48,871 nucleotides of DNA. Source: a virus. Of the stretch, positions 26,372-32,846 are shown piece by piece (the first letter of the stretch is position 1; every line of letters starts with the position of its first letter). Below the pieces are notes generated by a model that worked only from the letters and a program-made list of their open reading frames with translations, searched no databases and was not told where the DNA came from. Location: IMG/VR virus record IMGVR_UViG_3300042462_000377, positions 1-48,871 of that record; one strand, 5' to 3'. The position numbers were made by a program, and so were the translations under genes.

Positions 26372-27064
26372 ATGTTAACTAGGAATTTCGATCAACTTTC
26401 AAAAGAAGTCAAGCATCATGTCGCGTGTGACGCAGTCCAGCAAGACTGCTACTGGGATGGTTCCCGTGGTTGCTTTATTGGCTGTCTGTCGCATTCTAGT
26501 GACACAGCCAAGGTTCAAGATGAATATGGCCTACCAATTATGTTGCAGCGAATTGCTGAAAGCATCTTTGAGTCACTGCCACTAAAAGAGGCGCAAGCCT
26601 TTTTTGCAGCGTTCCCGACTGCCATTAAGTGCGACAACAAAGACCTGAGCAAGGTTGGATGGCAGTTTTTAGCATCGGAGCTGCGGTCATTACCGCCCCA
26701 GCCAGCCGAGATCACCGCAGTCATTGAACCAGTCGTCGTTGGCATGGATCTTCTGGCGGCGGGGCAAGAATGGCCCGCCGCCGCCGCCGCCGCCGCCTAC
26801 GACGCCGCCCGCGCCGCCGCCGCCCGCGCCGCCTACGCCGCCGCCCGCGCCGCCGCCGCCGCCTACGACGCCGCCCGCGCCGCCTACGCCGCCGACGCCG
26901 CCGCCTACGCCGCCTACGCCGCCGACGCCGCCGCCTACGCCGCCGACGCCTACGCCGCCGACGCCGCCGACGCCTACGCCGCCGACGCCCGCTTGCGTCA
27001 GCGTGATTTGCTTTTGAAACTTATTACAGAAGCGCCAATCGCCCCTTCGCCAATCGCCCCATGA
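26372..27064 (+). CDS. Alanine-repeat protein
   Basis: 230 aa. The N-terminal domain (residues 1-130) has four cysteines (VACDAVQQDC, GCFIGC) and SSDTAKVQDEYGLPIMLQRI. Residues about 135-208 are an Ala-rich helix of repeated AAYAADA, AARAAYAA and AYDAARAA. The repeat uses almost only the codons GCC, TAC, GAC and CGC, unlike the rest of the window. Similar Ala/Tyr/Asp/Arg helices occur in many phage proteins of unknown function. The cysteine-containing N-terminus may be the functional domain, with the helix as spacer. Stop overlaps the next start (ATGA). Confidence 0.75.
   Translation: MLTRNFDQLSKEVKHHVACDAVQQDCYWDGSRGCFIGCLSHSSDTAKVQDEYGLPIMLQRIAESIFESLPLKEAQAFFAAFPTAIKCDNKDLSKVGWQFLASELRSLPPQPAEITAVIEPVVVGMDLLAAGQEWPAAAAAAAYDAARAAAARAAYAAARAAAAAYDAARAAYAADAAAYAAYAADAAAYAADAYAADAADAYAADARLRQRDLLLKLITEAPIAPSPIAP
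26776..26996 (+). repeat. GCC-rich low-complexity coding repeat
   Basis: About 220 bases built from GCC, TAC, GAC and CGC triplets. It would be prone to slippage, so exact length may vary between relatives or be mis-assembled. It keeps the frame of 26372-27064. Confidence 0.85.
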
Positions 27065-27159
27065 TTCCTGTTCTTCAAAACCTGGCTCTCCTGATCGCTC
27101 TTCTCTGCCTGTCAGCTTGTGTTTTTGTTTTTGTCGAGAGTACACTTAACCGACAATGA
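27061..27159 (+). CDS. Tiny single-helix membrane peptide
   Basis: 32 aa: MIPVLQNLALLIALLCLSAC then VFVFVES and a short polar end. It is nearly all one transmembrane helix or a lipoprotein-like signal (LSAC). ATGA overlaps at both ends couple it to its neighbours, which supports real translation. Confidence 0.55.
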   Translation: MIPVLQNLALLIALLCLSACVFVFVESTLNRQ

Positions 27160-27275
27160 CACGCTTTCTCGCCGTTATTCTTGCTATCTTGATAGCGGCG
27201 AGCTTGCTTGGCAGGAGCAACCTGCCGCAACGCTTCACTGAACATTTATCCAATTCTTGTTTTTGCCAAAAATGA
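27156..27275 (+). CDS. Tiny membrane peptide
   Basis: 39 aa. Residues 4-18 (FLAVILAILIAASLL) form a transmembrane helix; the tail is polar with two Cys (SCFC). ATGA overlap with both the preceding and following genes. Function unknown. Confidence 0.55.
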   Translation: MTRFLAVILAILIAASLLGRSNLPQRFTEHLSNSCFCQK

Positions 27276-27607
27276 CAACCTTCAATCCTAACAGCATCAC
27301 CAAGTCGCTAAGCTCTGCCGCACTAGAGACGCTGCTTGCCTCTGCAAAGATACACTGCCGCCAGGAATGGGGCAATGTCAACGATCCGCCATGTCATCCC
27401 GAAGACAATGGCTGGAAAGGCTGTAGAACATGTATCGACGCCCCCGCGACCGCCGCAACCCTACGAGTTGCCGTAGACCAAGCCGACTCATTGATGAAGC
27501 GTTGTGGCTCCCCGCAGCAAGCGGAGGGTCGCTCTGACGTGTTTGATGCCTTCAGGGAAATTGCTACGGAACTGGAAGGCTTGACATCTATTCCCTGCAA
27601 AGCATAA
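27272..27607 (+). CDS. Cysteine-containing hypothetical protein
   Basis: 111 aa from the ATG that overlaps the previous stop. Four cysteines are spaced C-x(13)-C-x(12)-C-x(2)-C (HCRQEWG, PCHPEDN, GCRTCIDA), a possible zinc site, near residues 29-60. The C-terminal half is helical. The stop overlaps the next ATG (TAATG). Confidence 0.6.
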   Translation: MTTFNPNSITKSLSSAALETLLASAKIHCRQEWGNVNDPPCHPEDNGWKGCRTCIDAPATAATLRVAVDQADSLMKRCGSPQQAEGRSDVFDAFREIATELEGLTSIPCKA

Positions 27608-27777
27608 TGATAGAACGATTCAATCTCTGGCTTACCGAGCCAGCAGGCTCAAAGATCCTTTGCTACGGGGATCAATCCGACATGGACGAGCTTGCTGCGT
27701 TTGGCACCAAACTTGGCCTTAACGTCGAAGTTCGGCCTGACAGGCAATTAACCGACTCACCCCAGGAAGACCCATGA
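27607..27777 (+). CDS. Small hypothetical protein
   Basis: 56 aa: FNLWLTEPAGSKILCYGDQ, a beta-helix pattern, then DMDELAAFGTKLGLNVEV. Coupled on both sides (TAATG and ATGA). Not recognised. Confidence 0.5.
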   Translation: MIERFNLWLTEPAGSKILCYGDQSDMDELAAFGTKLGLNVEVRPDRQLTDSPQEDP

Positions 27778-27932
27778 ACAAGCGCAGCATGGTAGCAGCC
27801 GTGTTATTATTGCTTAGCGGTTCTACCGCCGTCCTACATGTTTCCGCCATTTTTTTTCTTTCCGCAATCCTGTTTCTCCTACCATGGAAAAAACTTTTAA
27901 CTTCGACAACATTCCAGATGAGGCAACGCTAA
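27774..27932 (+). CDS. Small two-helix membrane protein
   Basis: 52 aa. Two hydrophobic stretches, VAAVLLLLSGSTAVLHV and SAIFFLSAILFLLPW, then a short basic tail. Starts by ATGA overlap. Its last 49 bases overlap the next gene in another frame, so its 3' end is the less certain part. Holin-like size, but four such tiny genes occur here. Confidence 0.45.
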   Translation: MNKRSMVAAVLLLLSGSTAVLHVSAIFFLSAILFLLPWKKLLTSTTFQMRQR

Positions 27933-28264
27933 CAGAAGCACTTAAGGAGGTGCAGTTTCCTGTTAGCGTCGAGATCCGGCAAGGGGAAAAAATAGAACGC
28001 TCAAAGGAAGCGCTAACGAAAGCGATTCCAGCGCTGCATGCGCCTTACTTTTGTACGGCACAGTTTAATGGCTATCCTGTCCACGAATTTATAGAGGCCA
28101 ATAGCCTCTACGAACTTAACGCTTTACTTGAAAATGGCAAGGCAGATGGTTGGCTTAAGGATATGCCAGTAACGATGATCTGCGAAGAATGGGAAGAGGA
28201 GGATTTAGGCCCAGAGCCTAGCCTGAGCGCAGCAGAGCGTAATCCATCCATGGTAGGCAAGTAA
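27884..28264 (+). CDS. Acidic hypothetical protein
   Basis: 126 aa. It begins with FNFDNIPDEATLTEALKEV, includes FCTAQFNGYPVHEFIEANS and ends in an acidic tail (ICEEWEEEDLGPE). Directly followed by the next ATG after the stop. Unknown function. Confidence 0.6.
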   Translation: MEKTFNFDNIPDEATLTEALKEVQFPVSVEIRQGEKIERSKEALTKAIPALHAPYFCTAQFNGYPVHEFIEANSLYELNALLENGKADGWLKDMPVTMICEEWEEEDLGPEPSLSAAERNPSMVGK

Positions 28265-28597
28265 ATGGATTATACTGAACTAATTAAAGCGATTAAGGCC
28301 GGCGAATGCCCAAAGTTACTGCCAAATTCATCGCTTATGCTTAGCTACAAGTCGGAACCTGTTGAAGTCCGGGAAGGCTCAATGACTACAGGTGACGGTA
28401 GTTTTGAGTTATACCGCTTTGGAGTCGGCAGTTACTTTGTCATGTCCAGTGACTTTTTTGTTTGTACTGCACTTGAGGGGGTAAAGTCGGGAGAATTTCT
28501 TATTAAGTTTATTAAAGTTTGCTCAACGCTTAAGCTCATTCTGGAGCTTGTGAGGCGCTTAGAGCACTCGATGAAGCGAGAGCAGCAGGCATGGTAA
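28265..28597 (+). CDS. Hypothetical protein
   Basis: 110 aa, abutting the previous stop. A helix (YTELIKAIKAGECPKLLPN) is followed by a beta-rich region and a C-terminal helix LILELVRRLEHSMKREQQ. Overlaps the HNH-like gene by seven bases. Unknown. Confidence 0.6.
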   Translation: MDYTELIKAIKAGECPKLLPNSSLMLSYKSEPVEVREGSMTTGDGSFELYRFGVGSYFVMSSDFFVCTALEGVKSGEFLIKFIKVCSTLKLILELVRRLEHSMKREQQAW

Positions 28598-29091
28598 ACA
28601 AGATGACAGCGCTACCACCAATCGCGCTACTTCAGTTTCTGTTTCACTACAATCAAGTGGATGGGACTATAACCTACCTCCAGCAGCGTGGTCCCAAAAA
28701 GCCTGGCGACCTGGCCGACAGCACACGCAATGGCCTGCCAATTGTCTACATTCACGGCAAAGAGTACAAGGCCGCTGACGTGGCCTGGGCGCTTCATCGT
28801 GGCAAGTGGCCATACGGCTTCTATGTTGTTTGCCGCGACAAGAATCCATGCAACCTGGCCTGGGATAACCTACTGGCAACACATGTCAAGCCGATCTACC
28901 GCAATCCCCTGGGCCGGCGAGCAAAGCGGCCTGGCTGGTTCAAGAAAGACCTGAAGCGCAATCCAGTGACCGGCGAATGGACGGCCCGGTATGACGGCGC
29001 CCTGTTGCCAGGCACCTTCCTGACGCAGGCAGAGGCGGCAGCGGCAAGACGGCTGGCGGCGAAGGAGGAGGATTCATGTTCCCATTGCTAG
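28591..29091 (+). CDS. Degenerate HNH/AP2-type protein
   Basis: 166 aa. It follows the phage HNH layout: FLFHYNQVDGTITYLQQRG, YIHGKEYKAADVAWALHRGK, WPYGFYVVCRDKNPCNLAWD and NLLATHVKPIY. In active relatives the pieces read aHRvaWaL.hG.wP and iDHinG...DN..NLR. Here the first His is Asp (AADVAW) and the DH pair is VC (VVCRDKNP), so the metal site looks destroyed. The C-terminal part (NPVTGEWTARYDG, LTQAEAAAARRLAAKE) resembles an AP2 DNA-binding domain. The gene is more GC-rich than its neighbours, which suggests an inserted homing-type element that lost cutting activity. Confidence 0.7.
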   Translation: MVNKMTALPPIALLQFLFHYNQVDGTITYLQQRGPKKPGDLADSTRNGLPIVYIHGKEYKAADVAWALHRGKWPYGFYVVCRDKNPCNLAWDNLLATHVKPIYRNPLGRRAKRPGWFKKDLKRNPVTGEWTARYDGALLPGTFLTQAEAAAARRLAAKEEDSCSHC

Positions 29092-29405
29092 AGCCAGCCA
29101 GGGATTTTTCCTATTGGTGGAGAGAGGATGATTGGCCATTCGCTCCCCAAGTTACAGATTTGATGGTACTATCAGAGGTAGGAGGCGGCTATCATTGTTG
29201 GGGTGTTTATGGTGGTAGGATTTATGTTGACTACGAGCCCTTGAGGGCGGAGTTGATGAAATTCTTTGACCAGGACAATCCGAACTGGCCAGAGTTAGCC
29301 GACGTTCACAAACTAGCGATAGATATTTCTGTAATAAAAATACCTACTTACCGTGTTAGCGTGTGGCAAAATCGCCTATCTGTTCACGATTTGGGCTGGT
29401 CCTAG
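29076..29405 (+). CDS. Tryptophan-rich hypothetical protein
   Basis: 109 aa, overlapping the HNH-like gene by 16 bases. Rich in Trp and Tyr (FSYWWREDDWPF, GGGYHCWGVYGGRIYVDYE). Mixed alpha/beta. No recognised family. Confidence 0.55.
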   Translation: MFPLLEPARDFSYWWREDDWPFAPQVTDLMVLSEVGGGYHCWGVYGGRIYVDYEPLRAELMKFFDQDNPNWPELADVHKLAIDISVIKIPTYRVSVWQNRLSVHDLGWS

Positions 29406-29681
29406 ATGGCTAACCTAATTGCGCATGACATTAAGATCAGAGACTTAAGACTTAAGCGCTTAACATTCAAAAGGGTTAGGATCAATCAGGTATTCTACTA
29501 CAGCTATCGCTGGTATCAGAAAATATCGAAATACATGGCGATAACAGCAGACACTATCGAGAATGACAGGATACGGTTTAAGGAAGCTGCCATGGTACGG
29601 GTCATGGATGAAGGCGCAGCATCTGCAAGGACCGCTGGTGGTATGTCATTTGAAGAGTTCCTTCAGAATGCCGCTTTGTGA
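29406..29681 (+). CDS. Basic hypothetical protein
   Basis: 91 aa, starting directly after the previous stop. The N-terminal half is strongly basic (IKIRDLRLKRLTFKRVRINQ), compatible with nucleic acid binding; the second half is helical. Its stop codon begins promoter module 2. Confidence 0.55.
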   Translation: MANLIAHDIKIRDLRLKRLTFKRVRINQVFYYSYRWYQKISKYMAITADTIENDRIRFKEAAMVRVMDEGAASARTAGGMSFEEFLQNAAL

Positions 29682-29739
29682 CAAACTGTTAAGCATCCAA
29701 CACTGACCTTGGCATGTTGGCCCATTTTCATGCTATGAT
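29680..29739 (+). promoter_or_regulatory. Accessory promoter module 2
   Basis: GACAAACTGTTAAGC overlaps the preceding stop. An inverted repeat CCAAC...GTTGG and the extended -10 TGCTATGAT (hexamer 29734-29739) follow. GTTAAG to -10 is 46 bases. TTGGCA lies 19 bases upstream of the hexamer as a weak -35. The leader TTACTTTGTCCAAAC is shared with module 4. Confidence 0.7.
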
Positions 29740-29764
29740 TACTTTGTCCAAACAAAACAAGTCG

Positions 29765-30178
29765 ATGACGCTTTATCTGCTCAACACCACCGTTGTCCCT
29801 TGCGGGAGTGACGGCATCTGGGATGTTAAGACACTTCCTCTTGCGTCGGCCAAAAGTCTTTTCGCTCGCACATCCCCGGCAACCGTTTACACGTCTGCCG
29901 TAGGACATGAATCAACAGCTTGTATCATGGCCGAACTGCTAGGGGTTCAAGTCCCCGTGAACAGAATACAGGTGGCGCCTGTTTTGGGTGATAAGCTGCT
30001 TTGCTTTAAGCTAAAGCAAAGAGCGCCAGAAGGGGTGATCCTGTCAGCGCCAGAGATTGAAGCGTTGGGTTATGAATGGGTTTTAATGACCTACCATGGC
30101 AGCATCGGTGCTGCACTGGACGCCAAGCTGTTATCCCAGGACAACTTTGTGAATGCAGTTTACAATCGGGTATATTGA
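29765..30178 (+). CDS. acrIII-1: DUF1874 family ring nuclease, predicted type III anti-CRISPR (AcrIII-1)
   Basis: 137 aa from the ATG 25 bases after the -10. The family pattern is clear: LYLLNTTVVPCGSDGIWDV, YTSAVGHESTA, ELLGVQVPVNRIQV, FKLKQRAPEG and EIEALGYEWVLM. AcrIII-1 (SIRV1 gp29) degrades the cyclic tetra-adenylate signal of type III CRISPR and needs His47, Arg85 and Glu88; here H48, R86 and E89 occupy the matching motifs (GHxST, QRxxEG). The family core is about 110 aa; this protein has about 30 further residues (HGSIGAALDAKLLSQDN), origin unknown. It has its own promoter and is followed by a small gene one base downstream. Family assignment is strong; anti-CRISPR activity in this host is inferred. 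Confidence 0.88.
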   Translation: MTLYLLNTTVVPCGSDGIWDVKTLPLASAKSLFARTSPATVYTSAVGHESTACIMAELLGVQVPVNRIQVAPVLGDKLLCFKLKQRAPEGVILSAPEIEALGYEWVLMTYHGSIGAALDAKLLSQDNFVNAVYNRVY

Positions 30179-30179
30179 T

Positions 30180-30431
30180 ATGTTTACTATTTTTGTGCAA
30201 CAGAATGACCAGTGGGTCGAGTTTCTACCGCTGGCTAGAGAACTTGGGCACGTTAGCCAGAAAGAGGCTGACTGCATTAAGGATTACAGCCTGGAAGAGG
30301 TAGCCAAAGTAATTAGCTATTTTGGGAATGAAGTTCAGATATTACCACCTTGCAGCTTTTGGAAGGTGGTCGGGCCAGCCGGCCATACGCTGCCAGGTTT
30401 TATCCATTCGACCTATGAAGCGGCAGCCTAG
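30180..30431 (+). CDS. Hypothetical protein co-transcribed with AcrIII-1
   Basis: 83 aa. The ATG is one base after the AcrIII-1 stop, so they are almost certainly translated together. Sequence features: FTIFVQQNDQWVEFLPLAR, YSLEEVAKVISYFGNE, SFWKVVGPAGHTLPGF. No family recognised. The tight pairing with an anti-CRISPR gene makes it a candidate counter-defence partner. Confidence 0.6.
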   Translation: MFTIFVQQNDQWVEFLPLARELGHVSQKEADCIKDYSLEEVAKVISYFGNEVQILPPCSFWKVVGPAGHTLPGFIHSTYEAAA

Positions 30432-30439
30432 CCGCCACC

Positions 30440-30499
30440 TTACAAACTGTTAAGCATCCAACACTGACCTTGGCACGTTGGCGCTTAGATGCTGTATAG
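30440..30499 (+). promoter_or_regulatory. Accessory promoter module 3
   Basis: TTACAAACTGTTAAGC, then an inverted repeat CCAAC...GTTGG nearly identical to module 2, then the -10 TATAGT (30494-30499). GTTAAG to -10 is 45 bases. Leader TTACATTGTTCAAAC. Confidence 0.7.
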
Positions 30500-30527
30500 T
30501 TACATTGTTCAAACAACCCAAGCCGCC

Positions 30528-31214
30528 ATGACAAGCGCCATTCTTCCAGTCGCAATGTTGCACGCAGCAGCACAGTTTACCTCGCCAGATCCTGTTAAGC
30601 AAGTGCTAACTGGCATCCTAGTCAGGCCGGCAGATGATGGGGGAGTTATCATTAGCTCCAGCGATGGACACAGAGCCTTTCGTGTTACATGCCCAAATCC
30701 TAAATGGGTATGCCAGCAAGCATTACTGCTATCAGGTAAAGCGTTCAAGAAGCGCATACCATACGCCAGAATCGCTGAGTTTGAGACGCCATTTAGCAAC
30801 GCTGCTATCCATGGCGGCAAAAAGCTGACAGAATATATGCAATCATTGCCGGCAATGTGGCAATGTGAATACGTAGCTGCGGCAGATACCTATACAAGCG
30901 TAAATCCCGCTACGCTTTATCCAGACTCGGATCGGATATGGCCCAGTCAATATGGAAGAGAGACTGATACGCCTATTGGGTTTAATGCTGCTTACCTGGC
31001 TGATTTCTTAACAATAGTTAAGCTGTACTCACATACTGATCTTGTGGTTAGCGAGCGCAACAGATACAATACGCCAATGATCTTTAGCGCTAAAGTAGAT
31101 ATGCCAGAACTATCAGTGACCATGGAATACTTGTTGATGCCAGTAGAGGATCAAGCTAATAGGGCGCCATATGGCAGCCGTGGCATGGTGGTGACAGCGG
31201 AGAGCGAGGAGTAA
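30528..31214 (+). CDS. Two-domain sliding-clamp-like protein (DnaN domains 2-3)
   Basis: 228 aa from the ATG 28 bases after the -10; an upstream ATG overlaps the promoter. It resembles bacterial beta clamps lacking domain 1: VLTGILVRPADDGGVIISS and SDGHRAFRV match the domain 2 pattern (vLnGvl...l...TDGHRLA). GFNAAYLADFLTIVKL, TPMIFSAK and VTMEYLLMPV match the end of domain 3 (YL...l......P......yl.MP). Bacterial clamps are about 370 aa dimers of three-domain chains; a 228-aa two-domain chain would need to form a trimer, as T4 gp45 does, or act as a decoy. No phage polymerase is present. Confidence 0.68.
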   Translation: MTSAILPVAMLHAAAQFTSPDPVKQVLTGILVRPADDGGVIISSSDGHRAFRVTCPNPKWVCQQALLLSGKAFKKRIPYARIAEFETPFSNAAIHGGKKLTEYMQSLPAMWQCEYVAAADTYTSVNPATLYPDSDRIWPSQYGRETDTPIGFNAAYLADFLTIVKLYSHTDLVVSERNRYNTPMIFSAKVDMPELSVTMEYLLMPVEDQANRAPYGSRGMVVTAESEE

Positions 31215-31219
31215 CACCT

Positions 31220-31279
31220 TACAAACTGTTAAGCACTTTCAGCCGGACCTAGCAAGTCCGGCTTTTTTCATGCTATGAT
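31220..31279 (+). promoter_or_regulatory. Accessory promoter module 4
   Basis: TTACAAACTGTTAAGC, an embedded terminator (31242-31269), then extended -10 TGCTATGAT (hexamer 31274-31279). GTTAAG to -10 is 45 bases. Confidence 0.72.
31242..31269 (+). terminator. Intrinsic terminator inside module 4
   Basis: Perfect 8-bp stem AGCCGGAC / GTCCGGCT followed by six T. It ends the clamp-like transcript four bases before the -10 of the next gene. Confidence 0.88.
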
Positions 31280-31320
31280 TACTTTGTCCAAACGACACCG
31301 GCAACAAGCCGAACCCCTAC

Positions 31321-31767
31321 ATGGAACCAACCGCTTCGATCATTGATCTGGAATCAGTCGCACCAAAAGACCGCAGAATTGCCTTTGCCCGCCATGCTGC
31401 GAAGCGTATTCAGGCACGAGAGCTTGGCACGGTAGTCGAACGAATTGTCGCAGATTCTGAGCTGCGGCCAGCCGATGGCGAATCAGATGAAGATTTTATG
31501 AAGCGTCTTTACACTGACGGCGTTTTGAAGTGCTACTCTCCACTGAAAGATACGCCATTCACGCTATTTTATCTGTACAATAAGCCGTTAATCGGCTTTT
31601 TGCCGCCAGATATTGGCGGCAAAAAGATAGCCGACGACACAGGCGCAATGACTATAACCATTAACGTGGTTCAGACTGAGCTGATGCCACAATGGGGCGA
31701 TTCGGATGGCGTGGAAAAGCTCATTATTTCGTTCATGCTTTTTAAGTTGCTAGAAGGCAAAGTCTGA
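31321..31767 (+). CDS. Hypothetical accessory protein
   Basis: 148 aa. Helical N-terminus with basic segments (RRIAFARHAAKRIQARELGT), then ESDEDFMKRLYTDGVLKCYS, and a beta-rich end (AMTITINVVQTELMPQWGD). It has its own terminator-promoter module on each side. The leader has no Shine-Dalgarno sequence. No family recognised. Confidence 0.6.
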   Translation: MEPTASIIDLESVAPKDRRIAFARHAAKRIQARELGTVVERIVADSELRPADGESDEDFMKRLYTDGVLKCYSPLKDTPFTLFYLYNKPLIGFLPPDIGGKKIADDTGAMTITINVVQTELMPQWGDSDGVEKLIISFMLFKLLEGKV

Positions 31768-31773
31768 GCCACC

Positions 31774-31834
31774 TTACAAACTGTTAAGCGTTAAGAGGCG
31801 AGCCTAGCAAGCTCGCTTTTTTATGTGCTATGCT
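31774..31834 (+). promoter_or_regulatory. Accessory promoter module 5
   Basis: TTACAAACTGTTAAGC, embedded terminator (31798-31822), then TGCTATGCT (hexamer 31829-31834). GTTAAG to -10 is 46 bases. The leader TTCAAACGAAAC follows. Confidence 0.72.
31798..31822 (+). terminator. Intrinsic terminator inside module 5
   Basis: Stem GCGAGC / GCTCGC with a seven-base loop and six T. It has the loop CTAGCAA, also found in the module 4 terminator, although the stems differ. Confidence 0.85.
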
Positions 31835-31862
31835 TAATGTGTTCAAACGAAACAGGCCCACC

Positions 31863-32078
31863 ATGCAAACCCCATCGGCATACGATCAAACTGGCTATCT
31901 TGCCGGCAACCAGCATAGTTATGGAGCGTTGCACAGGCAATCTATCGAGTTAGTGGAGCAAATGGCGAGAGTTAGTGGAGCCAAGGATGAGCTGATGGCG
32001 ATGGCTAAAATTTGTTCGAGCCTTGCGCGTAAGGCTGAAGATGCGCGGCTAAAAGATTTAGGTTGCTTTGAAGAGTGA
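31863..32078 (+). CDS. Small helical accessory protein
   Basis: 71 aa from the ATG 28 bases after the -10; an upstream ATG lies in the -10 itself. YDQTGYLAGNQHSYGALHRQ precedes a helix RQSIELVEQMARVSGAKDEL. Unknown function. Confidence 0.55.
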   Translation: MQTPSAYDQTGYLAGNQHSYGALHRQSIELVEQMARVSGAKDELMAMAKICSSLARKAEDARLKDLGCFEE

Positions 32079-32129
32079 CGCTTTAACCTCTAACCCACCA
32101 TTCTGCCGGCAAACAAGCCGGATCATCCA

Positions 32130-32357
32130 ATGACACTTTATGAAGAGCTGGTCGCCGCTGGCTGTTTGATCGACCATCACAAATCGACTTTGTACGTTAG
32201 GTGCAGTGAAAAAGCTGAAACTATTATCCTCTATCACGTTTTATTGCCTGACAGCGTATTGCAGATGCCTAAACAGTTCCGGTCAGATATTGACAAAAAG
32301 TTATGGTATGACATTCCGTTTGGTTATGATCCATTCTGGAGTAAGCCGGCAAAGTAA
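32130..32357 (+). CDS. Hypothetical accessory protein
   Basis: 75 aa. It starts MTLYEELVAAGCLIDHHKST and ends in an aromatic segment (KLWYDIPFGYDPFWSKPAK). The leader CGGCAAACAAGCCGGATC can form a small hairpin. No promoter module of the array type; probably read through from 31.83 kb. Confidence 0.55.
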   Translation: MTLYEELVAAGCLIDHHKSTLYVRCSEKAETIILYHVLLPDSVLQMPKQFRSDIDKKLWYDIPFGYDPFWSKPAK

Positions 32358-32392
32358 ACAGTCTTTTCAATTCCACCATCCCCAACTCCCCA

Positions 32393-32647
32393 ATGAACCT
32401 TAACAAAGAAAACGCCGCGCTATTTCAGTCAAGCCTTGAAAAGGCTTACGAGCATTTGTTCGCAAACAATGCGGAATACAGCTACTCAGCAGCCGTAACA
32501 ACTCCCGCCAAGCTAGCAGAAAAAATGACCATCGGACTCGCAAGAAATGAAGCCAACAAAGATGGGGACGGCATTAAAATGACGTGCAAAGCTCTTAAAA
32601 TACCTTACACTTACAAGGGTATTTTGGCTTACTTAAATCATGGATAA
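32393..32647 (+). CDS. Hypothetical accessory protein
   Basis: 84 aa. EKAYEHLFANNAEYSYSAAV and ARNEANKDGDGIKMTCKALK, ending in a short helix. Last gene before the 520-base non-coding region; a terminator follows at 32673. Unknown. Confidence 0.6.
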   Translation: MNLNKENAALFQSSLEKAYEHLFANNAEYSYSAAVTTPAKLAEKMTIGLARNEANKDGDGIKMTCKALKIPYTYKGILAYLNHG

Positions 32648-32672
32648 ATAACCGGCAAGGTAAATCATGGGG

Positions 32673-32698
32673 GCTGGGGCTTTCGGGTCCCAGCTTTC
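32673..32698 (+). terminator. Probable intrinsic terminator
   Basis: Stem GCTGGG / CCCAGC with a ten-base loop, followed by TTTCTC. The T run is short and interrupted, so efficiency is uncertain. Confidence 0.6.
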
Positions 32699-32771
32699 TC
32701 ATTGGATTCTCAACCTGGACAGATCAGGCTGGCTTATGGTCATTTTGGGGGCCTGCATCGAGTAGTGATCT

Positions 32772-32810
32772 ATTCAAAAGCCTTGCGGCGCAACGATTTA
32801 TAAGGAAAAA
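32772..32810 (+). repeat. 39-bp direct repeat, copy 1
   Basis: Matches 32847-32885 at 37 of 39 bases. The core CCTTGCGGCGCAA occurs a third time at 33751-33763, right after the terminase-like gene. Each of the two full copies is followed shortly by GGAGATAAA. Confidence 0.85.
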
Positions 32811-32846
32811 GGTGCCGAGGAGATAAACCTGCATTTTTAGTAACAC

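Noticed and set aside
26690-27145. Long Gly/Val-rich, Pro-rich and Arg-rich frames over the GCC repeat.
   Set aside because: They are shadows of a low-complexity tract; only the Ala/Tyr/Asp frame joins a normal N-terminal domain.
29935-29965. A tRNA T-arm-like sequence GGGGTTCAAGTCCCC.
   Set aside because: It lies inside the AcrIII-1 gene, where it encodes conserved family residues, and no acceptor or anticodon arm is present.
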